Shown here: positions 1 to 7,966 of the stretch, piece after piece
Position numbering within the stretch: the first letter of the stretch is position 1
How the letters are laid out: each line of letters opens with the position of its first letter
Assembly: GCF_900589395.1 (NCBI RefSeq)
Contig: NZ_UUIS01000075.1
Location: 1-64,000, forward strand
Direction: 5' to 3'
DNA length: 64,000 nt
Source of the DNA: Pseudomonas viridiflava
Lineage (GTDB): Bacteria; Pseudomonadota; Gammaproteobacteria; Pseudomonadales; Pseudomonadaceae
Notes under the pieces: generated by a model
What the model saw: the letters and a program-made list of their open reading frames with translations, nothing else
Told to the model about the DNA's origin: nothing
Databases searched by the model: none
Made by a program: the position numbers and the translations under genes

Positions 1-833
1 AGGAATACATCGAGGATGCCCTGACCGAAGAAGAGGCCGCACAAGGCTATGTGTTGACCTGCCAGATGCGCGCCGCCAGCGATTGCGTGGTGCGCGTGCC
101 GGCGTCATCGGCTGTGTGCAAGACCCGCCAGGTGACTTACCAGGCGTCCATCAGTGCGGTCGAGCAACTGTCCGACAGCACCATCGCCTTGAAGATCAAG
201 GGCGAGTCCCTGAGCCAGCTGGCGTTCCTGCCGGGCCAGTACGTCAACCTGCAAGTGCCGGGCAGCGAGCAGACCCGCGCCTATTCGTTCAGCTCGTTGC
301 AGAAAAACGGCGAGGTCAGCTTTCTGATCCGCAACGTACCCGGCGGGCTGATGAGCAGCTTTCTGGTAGGCATGGCCAAGGCCGGTGACAGCATGACCCT
401 GGTCGGCCCCCTGGGCAGTTTCTACCTGCGAGACATCAAGCGGCCGCTGCTGCTGCTGGCCGGTGGCACGGGCCTGGCGCCATTCACTGCGATGCTGGAA
501 AAGATCGCCGAGCAAGGCAGCGCCCATCCGCTGCACCTGGTTTATGGGGTGAGCAACGATTTTGACCTGGTCGAGATGGACGCGCTGGCCGACTTTGCCG
601 CCCGCATTCCCAACTTCACCTACAGCGCCTGCGTGTCCAGCCCGGACAGCGGCTACCCGCAAAAAGGCTTCGTCACCCACCACATCGAGCCTGGCCATCT
701 CAATGAAGGCGACGTCGACGTCTACCTGTGCGGTCCGCCACCGATGGTCGAGGCGGTCAGCCAGTTCATTCGTGAGCAGGGCATTACGCCGGCGAACTTT
801 TACTTCGAGAAATTTGCCGCCAGCGCCGCCTGA
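1..833 (+). CDS. benC: Benzoate 1,2-dioxygenase reductase subunit (5' partial)
   Basis: Carries electrons from NADH through FAD and a 2Fe-2S cluster to the BenAB oxygenase, which turns benzoate into its cis-diol. The frame is open from base 3, so roughly the first 60-65 residues, including most of the N-terminal ferredoxin domain, lie upstream. What remains shows the end of the ferredoxin domain (LTCQM), the FAD-binding RAYSFSS motif, the NAD-binding AGGTGLAPF motif, and the C-terminal YLCGPPPMVEAV and FEKF signatures. The stretch SDCVVRVPASSAVCKT is closer to BenC than to the anthranilate reductase AntC as I recall those sequences. It ends 48 bases before benK; the diol dehydrogenase gene benD that usually sits between them is absent. 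Confidence 0.93.
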   Translation, partial: EYIEDALTEEEAAQGYVLTCQMRAASDCVVRVPASSAVCKTRQVTYQASISAVEQLSDSTIALKIKGESLSQLAFLPGQYVNLQVPGSEQTRAYSFSSLQKNGEVSFLIRNVPGGLMSSFLVGMAKAGDSMTLVGPLGSFYLRDIKRPLLLLAGGTGLAPFTAMLEKIAEQGSAHPLHLVYGVSNDFDLVEMDALADFAARIPNFTYSACVSSPDSGYPQKGFVTHHIEPGHLNEGDVDVYLCGPPPMVEAVSQFIREQGITPANFYFEKFAASAA

Positions 834-881
834 CATAGCGCTCGACCGTTTCATCTACAACAAAAACAAAAGAGAGATGCC

Positions 882-2234
882 ATGCGAAACATCGACGTAC
901 ACGCGATTATCGATAACGCGCGCTTCGGCCGCTTCCACTGGATGGTCATGAGCTGGTGCGCGTTGCTGTTGATCTTCGACGGCTATGACCTGTTCATCTA
1001 CGGCGTGGTGTTGCCGGTGATCATGAAGGAGTGGGGCCTGACTCCGCTGCAGGCCGGAGCCCTGGGCAGCTATGCGCTGTTCGGCATGATGTTCGGCGCG
1101 CTGGTGTTCGGCAGCCTGGCCGACCGCATCGGGCGCAAGAAAGGCATCGCCATCTGCTTTGCGCTGTTCAGCGGCGCCACCATCATCAACGGCTTTGCCA
1201 GCAGCCCGACCGAGTTTGGCATCTGTCGTTTCATCGCCGGTCTCGGCTGCGGCGGGTTGATGCCCAATGCCGTGGCGCTGATGAACGAATACGCCCCCAA
1301 GCGCATGCGCAGCACCCTGGTGGCGGTGATGTTCAGCGGTTACTCGCTGGGCGGCATGCTGTCGGCCGGAGTCGGCATCGTGATGCTGCCGCGCTTTGGC
1401 TGGGAATCGATGTTCTTTGCCGCCGCCTTGCCGCTGTTGCTGCTGCCGGCGATTCTCTACTACCTGCCCGAATCCGTCGGTTTCCTGGTGCGCCAGGGCC
1501 GGACTGCAGAAGCGCGCAAGCTGCTCAACCAGATGGATGACACCCAGAAGCTGACCGCTGACGACGTGCTGACCGTGGGGGAAGTCAAGGGCAAGGGCGT
1601 GCCGGTGCTGGACCTGTTCAGCGAAGGTCGCCTGGTGCGCACCCTGGCGTTGTGGGTGGCGTTCTTCTGCTGCCTGTTGATGGTCTACGCACTCAGCTCC
1701 TGGCTGCCCAAACTCATGGCCAACGCCGGCTACAGCCTGGGGTCGAGCCTGTCGTTCCTGCTGGCACTCAACTTTGGCGGCATGTTCGGCGCCATATTCG
1801 GCGGCTGGCTGGGCGACCGCATGAACCTGACCAAGGTCACGGTGGTGTTCTTCCTGGTCGGCGCGGTGTCGATCAGCCTGCTGGGCTTCAAGAGCCCGAT
1901 GCCGGTGCTGTACCTGCTGATCTTCCTGGCCGGTGCCACCACCATCGGCACGCAGATCCTGCTGTACGCCGGGGCCGCGCAACTCTACGGCCTGTCGATG
2001 CGCTCCACGGGCCTGGGCTGGGCTTCGGGGATCGGTCGCAACGGCGCCATCGTCGGTCCGCTGCTGGGCGGCGCGCTGATGGGCATCAACCTGCCGCTGC
2101 AACTGAACTTCATGGCCTTTGCCGTGCCCGGCGCCATCGCCGCGGTGGCCATGACCGTGTTCGCCATCAGTGCACAGCGCGGCAGTGCCGCAGCGGCCCT
2201 GGGCGCCAACCACAGCGCCAAGGTGGCCGGCTGA
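882..2234 (+). CDS. benK: MFS benzoate/aromatic acid:H+ symporter BenK
   Basis: Inner-membrane importer of the aromatic acid:H+ symporter branch of the major facilitator superfamily; 450 residues, about 12 membrane segments. The N-terminus MRNIDVHAIIDNARFGRFHW and the loop 2-3 motif GSLADRIGRKKG are characteristic, as is DGYD in the first membrane helix, an aspartate conserved in aromatic acid transporters of this group. A purine-rich ribosome site (agagag) precedes the ATG. It follows benC closely and is probably cotranscribed. The substrate is inferred from family and context; a related hydroxybenzoate is possible. Confidence 0.9.
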   Translation: MRNIDVHAIIDNARFGRFHWMVMSWCALLLIFDGYDLFIYGVVLPVIMKEWGLTPLQAGALGSYALFGMMFGALVFGSLADRIGRKKGIAICFALFSGATIINGFASSPTEFGICRFIAGLGCGGLMPNAVALMNEYAPKRMRSTLVAVMFSGYSLGGMLSAGVGIVMLPRFGWESMFFAAALPLLLLPAILYYLPESVGFLVRQGRTAEARKLLNQMDDTQKLTADDVLTVGEVKGKGVPVLDLFSEGRLVRTLALWVAFFCCLLMVYALSSWLPKLMANAGYSLGSSLSFLLALNFGGMFGAIFGGWLGDRMNLTKVTVVFFLVGAVSISLLGFKSPMPVLYLLIFLAGATTIGTQILLYAGAAQLYGLSMRSTGLGWASGIGRNGAIVGPLLGGALMGINLPLQLNFMAFAVPGAIAAVAMTVFAISAQRGSAAAALGANHSAKVAG

Positions 2235-2236
2235 AG

Positions 2237-2345
2237 CGGATCGCCGCTCTGCGGCGGGCGGCGATCCGACGGTGAGGCCGGTAACACAGGCACATCTGCT
2301 GTGCCTGCACCGCCGCATTCGCCAGCAGAGCTGCCTCCCACAAGT
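2237..2345. repeat. Two hairpins, REP/BOX-like intergenic remnant between benK and benE
   Basis: A perfect 10-bp inverted repeat (cggatcgccg at 2237-2246, cggcgatccg at 2259-2268) lies three bases after the benK stop. A second 8-bp inverted repeat (caggcaca 2287-2294, tgtgcctg 2300-2307) is followed by a tail that, read on the minus strand, has the form of common fluorescent-pseudomonad repetitive elements (cttgtgggaggcagctctgc). There is no U-run, so this is more likely an mRNA-stabilising or attenuating repeat than a terminator. Confidence 0.45.
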
Positions 2346-2414
2346 GCGCGTCGAGACTTGACTGATCGGCATCAATCTTACGAATCGCAGCGTCGTTCAT
2401 ACAGGTGAGGTCCC

Positions 2415-3623
2415 ATGAAAGACCTGTTCAAGGATGTTTCCCTGTCGGCCGTGGTGGCCGGGTGCATCGCCACGGTGATTTCCTACGCCGGTCCTTTGGT
2501 GATCATTTTCCAGGCCGCCGATGCAGCGCAGCTTTCGCATGCGCAGCTGTCGTCCTGGATCTGGGCCATCTCCATCGGCAGTGCGCTGCTGGGGGTGCTG
2601 CTGAGCCTGCGCTACAAGGTGCCGGTGGTGATCGCCTGGTCGATTCCGGGCTCGGCGCTGCTGGTGTCGCAACTGCCGCAGATCGGCCTCAACCAGGCGG
2701 TGGGCGCCTACCTGGTGGCCAGCCTGGTGCTGCTGCTGATCGGTCTGAGCGGCGCATTCGACCGCATCATTGCCCGCTTGCCCGGCTCGATTGCCGCCGG
2801 CATGCAGGCCGGCATCCTGTTCAGCTTTGGCGTGGCGCTATTTGAGTCGCTGCCGGCCAGGCCGGTATTGGTGCTGGCGATGTTTGCCAGCTACGTGCTG
2901 ATGCGTCGCCTGGTGCCGCGTTATGCGGTGATGGCGGTGCTGATTGTCGGCACCGGCATTACCGTGCTGGGCGGTGACTTCAAGGCCGATGCGCTGGTCT
3001 TCGGCCTGGCCACGCCGACCCTGATCGTGCCGCAGTTCAGCCTGGAGGCCACGTTGAACCTGGCCTTGCCGCTGGTGCTGGTGGCCCTGACCGGGCAGTT
3101 CATGCCCGGTATGGCGGTGCTGCGTGGCGCCGGTTATGCGACGCCGGCCAGCCCCTTGATCAGCGCCAGTGCCCTGATGGGGGCGGTGCTGGCGCCGTTC
3201 GGTTGCCATGGCCTGAACCTGGCCGCGGTCACCGCCAGCCTGTGCACTGGACGCGAGGCGCATGAAAACCCACGACGGCGCTACATCGCCGCGCTGTCCG
3301 GGAGCCTGTTGTACCTGATCTTCGGAATTGCCGGCGCGACCCTGGTGTCGCTGTTCGCCGCCTTTCCCAGGGAACTGATCGCCGCGCTGGCGGGGCTGGC
3401 ACTGTTCGGTGCCATCAGCGAGGCCTTGAGTCGCAGCACGTTGCACATCGAGGAACGCGATGCGGGGCTGTTCACCTTTCTGGTGACCGCTTCGGGGGTG
3501 TCGTTTCTCGGCCTGTCGGCGGCTTTCTGGGGGCTGTTGTCGGGGCTGATCGTACACGCCGCCATGAAAGCCCGGCGTCTGCCGGCAGTGGCACCCACCC
3601 TGGGGGACAAGGCGTCGCGTTGA
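2415..3623 (+). CDS. benE: BenE-family benzoate transporter
   Basis: Polytopic inner-membrane protein of the BenE (benzoate:H+ symporter) family; 402 residues with about 11-12 hydrophobic segments. The family's conserved stretches are visible: SWIWAISIGSA near residue 50, PGSALLVS near residue 80, the LTGQFMPGMAVLRGAGY segment near residue 230, and PFGCHGLNLAA near residue 265. A good ribosome site (aggtgagg) precedes the ATG. It is a second benzoate uptake system beside BenK. The order benK-benE-porin resembles the P. putida cluster, but catA2, which can lie between benK and benE there, is missing. Confidence 0.92.
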   Translation: MKDLFKDVSLSAVVAGCIATVISYAGPLVIIFQAADAAQLSHAQLSSWIWAISIGSALLGVLLSLRYKVPVVIAWSIPGSALLVSQLPQIGLNQAVGAYLVASLVLLLIGLSGAFDRIIARLPGSIAAGMQAGILFSFGVALFESLPARPVLVLAMFASYVLMRRLVPRYAVMAVLIVGTGITVLGGDFKADALVFGLATPTLIVPQFSLEATLNLALPLVLVALTGQFMPGMAVLRGAGYATPASPLISASALMGAVLAPFGCHGLNLAAVTASLCTGREAHENPRRRYIAALSGSLLYLIFGIAGATLVSLFAAFPRELIAALAGLALFGAISEALSRSTLHIEERDAGLFTFLVTASGVSFLGLSAAFWGLLSGLIVHAAMKARRLPAVAPTLGDKASR

Positions 3624-3668
3624 TCCGTTTTGCATCATTAAAAAAGACATAACAACAAGAGAGCAACC

Positions 3669-4967
3669 ATGAGCCAGCATCCGATCGCCAAGCGTCATTT
3701 CCGTGTCATGGGCCAGCGCCTGGGCCTGTCCTTCACCGCCGTGGCCGCCACCAGCGCCCTGGCCGCCGGCGAGCCGCCCAAAGAAGGTTTCATCGAAGGC
3801 GCCAGCGCCACCCTGCAAGCCCGCAATTATTATTTCAGCCGCGACTTCTCCGACATCGTCGGCGCCAACCGGCAGTCAAAGCAGGAGGAGTGGGCGCAGG
3901 GCTTCATTCTCAACGTCAAGTCCGGCTATACCCAGGGCGTGGTGGGCTTTGGCCTGGACGTGAGCGGTGTGCTGGGCATCAAGCTCGACAGCAGCCCGGA
4001 CCGGGTCAACAGTGGTTTGTTGCCGACCCACGGTGATGGCCGCGCCGCCGATGAGTACAGTCGCCTGGGTGCAACGTTCAAGGCGCGCTTTTCGAAAACC
4101 GAACTGAAAGTCGGCGAGTTGCAGCCCAACCTGCCGGTGCTGACGTTCAGCGACATTCGCCTGCTGCCGCCCAGTTACCAGGGCGTGGGCATCAGCTCCA
4201 GTGAAATCACCGGCCTGACCCTGCAGGCCGGGCACCTCAACAGCACCCACCTGCGCAACGAAGCCGGCGACGACAAGATGCTTGCCATGCTCGGCCATGT
4301 GCCGCAGCGCCAGGCGGTCAGCGATGCCTTCAACTACGCCGGCGGTGACTACAGCTTCAACGACAAGCGCACCTCGGTCAGTGTCTTTTATGGGCAACTG
4401 GAAGATATTTACCAACAGGGTTTTGTCGGCCTCAAGCACAGTCAGCCGGTGGGCAACTGGGTGCTGGGCGCCAACCTCGGCTATTACGATGCACAGGAAG
4501 ACGGCGACCGCTTGCTGGGCAAGATCGACAACCAGGCGTTCTTTTCCTTGCTGTCGGCCAAACACGGCGGGCACACCTTTTATGTCGGCTACCAGGCCAT
4601 GTACGGCGACAGCCCGTTTCCACGGGTCTTTGCCAACGTCACCCCGCTGGGCAACGAAGTGCCGACCTACGAGTTTGCCTACACCGACGAACGCTCCTGG
4701 CAGGCCCGCTATGACTATGACTTCACCGCGCTGGGCCTTCCGGGCCTGACCACCACCGTGCGCTACATCACCGGCGACAACGTCACCACCGGCGCCGGCT
4801 ACGAAGGCAAGGACCGCGAGCGCGACCTGGACATCGGCTACGTGGTGCAAACCGGCACGTTGCAAGGGCTGGGCGTGCGCGTGCGCAATGTCGCGGCGCG
4901 CTCGAACTACCGCAGCGACATCGACGAGAACCGCCTGATCTTCAGCTATACGTGGAAGTTGCTGTAG
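3669..4967 (+). CDS. benF: OprD-family outer-membrane porin, BenF type
   Basis: Substrate-selective outer-membrane channel of the OprD family; 432 residues. It has a signal peptide of about 33 residues ending near ALAAG, an OprD-type opening (FIEGASATLQARNYYFSRDF), alternating beta-strand pattern throughout, and the family ending that finishes with an aromatic strand (IFSYTWKLL). It is the last gene of the ben group, 45 bases after benE. The OprD group as a whole takes up carboxylates; assignment to BenF (benzoate) rests on position. Confidence 0.85.
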   Translation: MSQHPIAKRHFRVMGQRLGLSFTAVAATSALAAGEPPKEGFIEGASATLQARNYYFSRDFSDIVGANRQSKQEEWAQGFILNVKSGYTQGVVGFGLDVSGVLGIKLDSSPDRVNSGLLPTHGDGRAADEYSRLGATFKARFSKTELKVGELQPNLPVLTFSDIRLLPPSYQGVGISSSEITGLTLQAGHLNSTHLRNEAGDDKMLAMLGHVPQRQAVSDAFNYAGGDYSFNDKRTSVSVFYGQLEDIYQQGFVGLKHSQPVGNWVLGANLGYYDAQEDGDRLLGKIDNQAFFSLLSAKHGGHTFYVGYQAMYGDSPFPRVFANVTPLGNEVPTYEFAYTDERSWQARYDYDFTALGLPGLTTTVRYITGDNVTTGAGYEGKDRERDLDIGYVVQTGTLQGLGVRVRNVAARSNYRSDIDENRLIFSYTWKLL

Positions 4968-4991
4968 GCCACCGCAACGCCCGGCCCACCT

Positions 4992-5024
4992 GCCTGCCCG
5001 CTGTGTCTGGGGGAGCGGGTCAGG
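4992..5024. terminator. Hairpin between convergent benF and AraC genes
   Basis: Arms gcctgcccgct and agcgggtcaggc pair over 11 bp with one bulge around a GC-rich loop, in the 92-base gap between two convergent genes. No U-run follows on either strand, so a bidirectional terminator is only a plausible reading. Confidence 0.4.
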
Positions 5025-5059
5025 CCCCGTGCACCAATGTGCTGCCCCAGCTTGGGGCG

Positions 5060-5833
5060 CTACCTGAAAAACCCGCTCGGTGTCACACCGAACTGCCGTT
5101 TGAACATGGTGGTAAATGCGCTGGGGCTTTCATACCCCAGGTGCAAGGCCACATCGATGATCCGTTCGCCACAGGCCATTCGCTCCAGCGCCATCAGCAG
5201 CCGTGCCTGTTGGCGCCATTGCCCGAAGGTCATGCCGGTCTGCTTGTGGAACAGGCGCTGGATGGTTTTTTCATCCACGGCCAGGCGGCGTGCCCACAGG
5301 GCCAGGGTGCTACTGTCGGCCGGGTTGTCCTGCAACGTGGTGCAGATGGTTTTCAGGCGCGGATCGGTCGGTTGCTGCAGGGCCAGGGGCAGGGTGGGCA
5401 AGGTGACGAGCTCATCGAGGATCAAGCGCATGATCCGGCCGGTGCGCGAGTCCTCGGCGCCGCTCATGTCCAGCCCCACCGAGGCCTTGATCAGTTCGCA
5501 CAACAATGGCGAGACGCTCACCGCCTTGGTCCGGGTCGGCAGGCCTGCGATGCAATGGGGCTGCACGAACACGCTGCGCATTTTCACCGCGCCCACGCAG
5601 CGCACGGCATGAGACTGCCCGCAGGGCATCCAGATACCGCGGCTGGGGGGCACCACCCATTGGCAGGCGGCGCAGTGCACCACCATCACCCCTTCGATGG
5701 CATAGATAAGCTGATGCCTGGCATGGCTGTGCGAGGCAATCAACCAGTTTTCGGGGTAGTCCGTGGCGCTGCTGGTGATGGACCCGGCGCTGGCGTCGAT
5801 TTCGGCCACGTGTTCTTGCAGTGATCGGATCAT
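5060..5833 (-). CDS. AraC-family regulator with N-terminal cupin (NimR-like)
   Basis: DNA-binding activator of about 257 residues: an N-terminal cupin sensor (HSHARHQLIYAIEGVMVV, then RGIWMPCGQSH) and a C-terminal double helix-turn-helix ending in the AraC signature (DVALHLGYESPSAFTTMFKR, FGVTPSGFFR). The layout matches the short AraC regulators that usually control a neighbouring exporter. The frame can start three codons earlier at a TTG; I chose the ATG at 5833. Only 60 bases separate it from the upstream exporter gene on the same strand, so it probably regulates that gene. The inducer is unknown. Confidence 0.85.
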   Translation of the reverse strand: MIRSLQEHVAEIDASAGSITSSATDYPENWLIASHSHARHQLIYAIEGVMVVHCAACQWVVPPSRGIWMPCGQSHAVRCVGAVKMRSVFVQPHCIAGLPTRTKAVSVSPLLCELIKASVGLDMSGAEDSRTGRIMRLILDELVTLPTLPLALQQPTDPRLKTICTTLQDNPADSSTLALWARRLAVDEKTIQRLFHKQTGMTFGQWRQQARLLMALERMACGERIIDVALHLGYESPSAFTTMFKRQFGVTPSGFFR

Positions 5834-5893
5834 GGTGTTCAACAGTCATTGAAGTGCAGGGCGCACTGTAGAGCACCCTGCACGGCGTGGGTA

Positions 5894-7114
5894 TCAACGC
5901 TGCCGGGTGCTTGGCAGCAAAGCGGTCACCAGCCCCAGCAAGGGCAGCCAGGCGATCAACTGGTAGACCCAGACGATGCCGTACCGGTCGGCCAGCTCGC
6001 CCAGGCCTGCCGCACCGATGCCGCTAATGCCGAACATCAGCCCGAACATGATGCCCGAGACCATGCCGACCCGACCCGGGACAGCCTCTTGCGCATAAAC
6101 CACCAGCGCAGCGAACGCCGAGGACATCACCAGTCCGATGATCACCGCCAGCACCGCCGTCCAGGCCAGGTTGGCGTAGGGCAGGGCCAGGGCAAAGGGC
6201 GCCACGCCCAGGAACGAGACCCAGATCACAGCCTTGCGTCCGATCCGGTCACCCACCGGCCCGCCGGCAAAAGTGCCCAGTGCCACTGCAGCGAGAAACA
6301 CGAACAGGTACAGCTGGCTCTGTTGCACGCTCACGCCGAACCGTTCGATCAGGTAGAACGTGAAGTAATTGGTGAACGACGCGATATACACGAACTTGGC
6401 GAACATCAGCAGGCAGATCACGACCATGGCCCGCACGACCTGGCCGGATGTCAGTCCCGACGCCAGGCTGGGTGGCATGCGCTTGAGCGTGGCCTGGCCA
6501 TGACGCAGATTCCAGCGCGCCAGGCGCACCAGCACCCAGATTGCCAGCGCGGCGGCCAGCATGAACCAGGCAATCGCCGACTGCCCATACGGAATCACCA
6601 CCGCTGCGGTCAGCAAGGGACCGATCGCCGAGCCGGTATTGCCGCCGACCTGGAAAGTCGATTGTGCGGTACCAAAGCGTCCACCCGAGGCCAGCCGTGC
6701 GACCCGCGAAGCCTCCGGATGAAAGGTCGCCGAGCCCACCCCGACCACCGCGGCGGCCACCAGCAGCATCGCGTAGCTGTGGGCAAAGGCCAGCAAAGCC
6801 ACGCCGACCAGGGTCATCATCATGCCAGAGGGCAGCAGCCAGGGCAGCGGACGCTTGTCGGTGTACATCCCCACCCAGGGTTGCAGCAGCGAGGCGGTGA
6901 CCTGGTAGATCAGCGCAATCCAGCCAATCTGCGCAAAACTCAGGGAAAAATCGCTTTTGAGCAGGGGGTAGATGGACGGCAGCACGGCCTGGATCAGGTC
7001 ATTGAGCAGATGGGCAAAGGCTGCCGCGCCAACGACGGGCAGCAAAAAGCCTGAAGGCGCATGGGGATGAGCGGCAGGCGATGACGTGCCGGGTATCGCG
7101 GTCTGTATTGTCAT
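5894..7114 (-). CDS. fsr: MFS exporter, fosmidomycin-resistance (Fsr) type
   Basis: Twelve-helix major facilitator antiporter of about 406 residues. The Fsr subgroup signature HPEASRVARLASGGRFGTAQ and the following FQVGGNTGSAIGPLL are clear, as is the early AHLLNDLIQAVLPSIYP segment. Known Fsr proteins export fosmidomycin; the natural substrate is unknown. A TTG two codons upstream is an alternative start; the ATG is used here and neither has a strong ribosome site. It is followed by the AraC regulator on the same strand, a common regulator-exporter pair. Confidence 0.85.
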   Translation of the reverse strand: MTIQTAIPGTSSPAAHPHAPSGFLLPVVGAAAFAHLLNDLIQAVLPSIYPLLKSDFSLSFAQIGWIALIYQVTASLLQPWVGMYTDKRPLPWLLPSGMMMTLVGVALLAFAHSYAMLLVAAAVVGVGSATFHPEASRVARLASGGRFGTAQSTFQVGGNTGSAIGPLLTAAVVIPYGQSAIAWFMLAAALAIWVLVRLARWNLRHGQATLKRMPPSLASGLTSGQVVRAMVVICLLMFAKFVYIASFTNYFTFYLIERFGVSVQQSQLYLFVFLAAVALGTFAGGPVGDRIGRKAVIWVSFLGVAPFALALPYANLAWTAVLAVIIGLVMSSAFAALVVYAQEAVPGRVGMVSGIMFGLMFGISGIGAAGLGELADRYGIVWVYQLIAWLPLLGLVTALLPSTRQR

Positions 7115-7432
7115 GAGCAAACACTGTACGCAGGGGCCAGAGACAGGACGGCTTGCCGGGTGAGGCGCGCCGCCGGTGAAGGTCAGGCCAGCGTAGGGGC
7201 TTGCACGATGCCTGTCTCACGCGCTATGGGCGGCGACTGTTGCGTTTCGGACAATCTGCGCTTATCAGCGCAGTGATGGCGGCCAATGGCTTCTTCTGGA
7301 TCACGGCCTGGCTTAAGATCCGTGCTCGCTGCAGAGCGCGCATACCCCATGGGCCCCGCAGGTGTCGGGGGCACAGACCGCTTGCAAGTCGGGATCAGGA
7401 TTATCGTTTTTCAGGTAAAGGAGTACAGGTTC
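7115..7432. other. Intergenic region without a recognisable gene
   Basis: This 318-base gap separates the divergently transcribed exporter and lipoprotein genes and must hold both promoters. I see no convincing coding frame; the longer open frames on either strand lack ribosome sites and recognisable content. No clear sigma-70 box pair could be fixed by eye. Confidence 0.5.
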
Positions 7433-7903
7433 ATGCCTGCTGCCAACAGCATTTTTTCTTGCAGAACACTCAGGGCAACGGCTGTCATTGTCTTGTCCGT
7501 GGCCTCGGTCGGGTGTGCTCACACCACCCTGGAGCAGCAGTTCCAGGGCATCGAGGCCTGTGATATCAAGGATGTGTACCTTGATGCCAATACCAGCAAG
7601 GCCACAGGCGCGTATTTTACCGAGCGCCGGCTGCAGCCGTGCCGCCTTGATGAGGCGGCGTTCTATTGCATCAAGGACACGTTTTATGGCTTGACCGTCA
7701 GTGAGGTGGTCATTCCCTATCGCGGGCCGTTCAGCGTGCACGCGGTCTATCTGGAAGAAAGCCGTCCCGTTGTCGAGCAAACGCTGCGGGCGCGGTTCAA
7801 GGGCATTGCATTCAACCGTGATGACGGCGCTACGCCGTTTTTGATCGACGACCCCAAACAGCCGGGGCGTACGGTGTTTTATTGTGACCGGCACAGCGAG
7901 TAA
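7433..7903 (+). CDS. Putative lipoprotein of unknown function
   Basis: A 156-residue protein that begins with a signal peptide and a weak lipobox (VASVGC, cysteine near residue 28), so probably a lipid-anchored envelope protein. The mature part has several cysteines (EACDIKD, PCRLDE, YCIKD, FYCDRHSE), suggesting disulfide bonds. The frame extends upstream, but the ATG at 7433 is preceded by aaaggag and starts a credible signal peptide. I do not recognise the family. It is transcribed toward the chemoreceptor gene, with a hairpin between them. Confidence 0.7.
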   Translation: MPAANSIFSCRTLRATAVIVLSVASVGCAHTTLEQQFQGIEACDIKDVYLDANTSKATGAYFTERRLQPCRLDEAAFYCIKDTFYGLTVSEVVIPYRGPFSVHAVYLEESRPVVEQTLRARFKGIAFNRDDGATPFLIDDPKQPGRTVFYCDRHSE

Positions 7904-7924
7904 GGCGGGGGCCTAGACCGCCAG

Positions 7925-7953
7925 ACCCGCTCCGGTTGAACCGTGGAGCGGGT
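7925..7953. terminator. Hairpin between convergent lipoprotein and chemoreceptor genes
   Basis: A perfect 9-bp stem (acccgctcc / ggagcgggt) with an 11-base loop, placed 22 bases after one stop codon and 13 bases from the other. It lacks a clear U-run but is well placed to act in both directions. Confidence 0.45.
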
Positions 7954-7966
7954 CCTGCCAGGCCGG

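Noticed and set aside
1..833. Reading the first gene as anthranilate reductase antC, which would explain the missing benD and fit an indole-to-anthranilate pathway
   Set aside because: The residues around SDCVVRVPASSAVCKT and the BenK/BenE/porin neighbours fit benC better. A profile or tree with both families would settle it.
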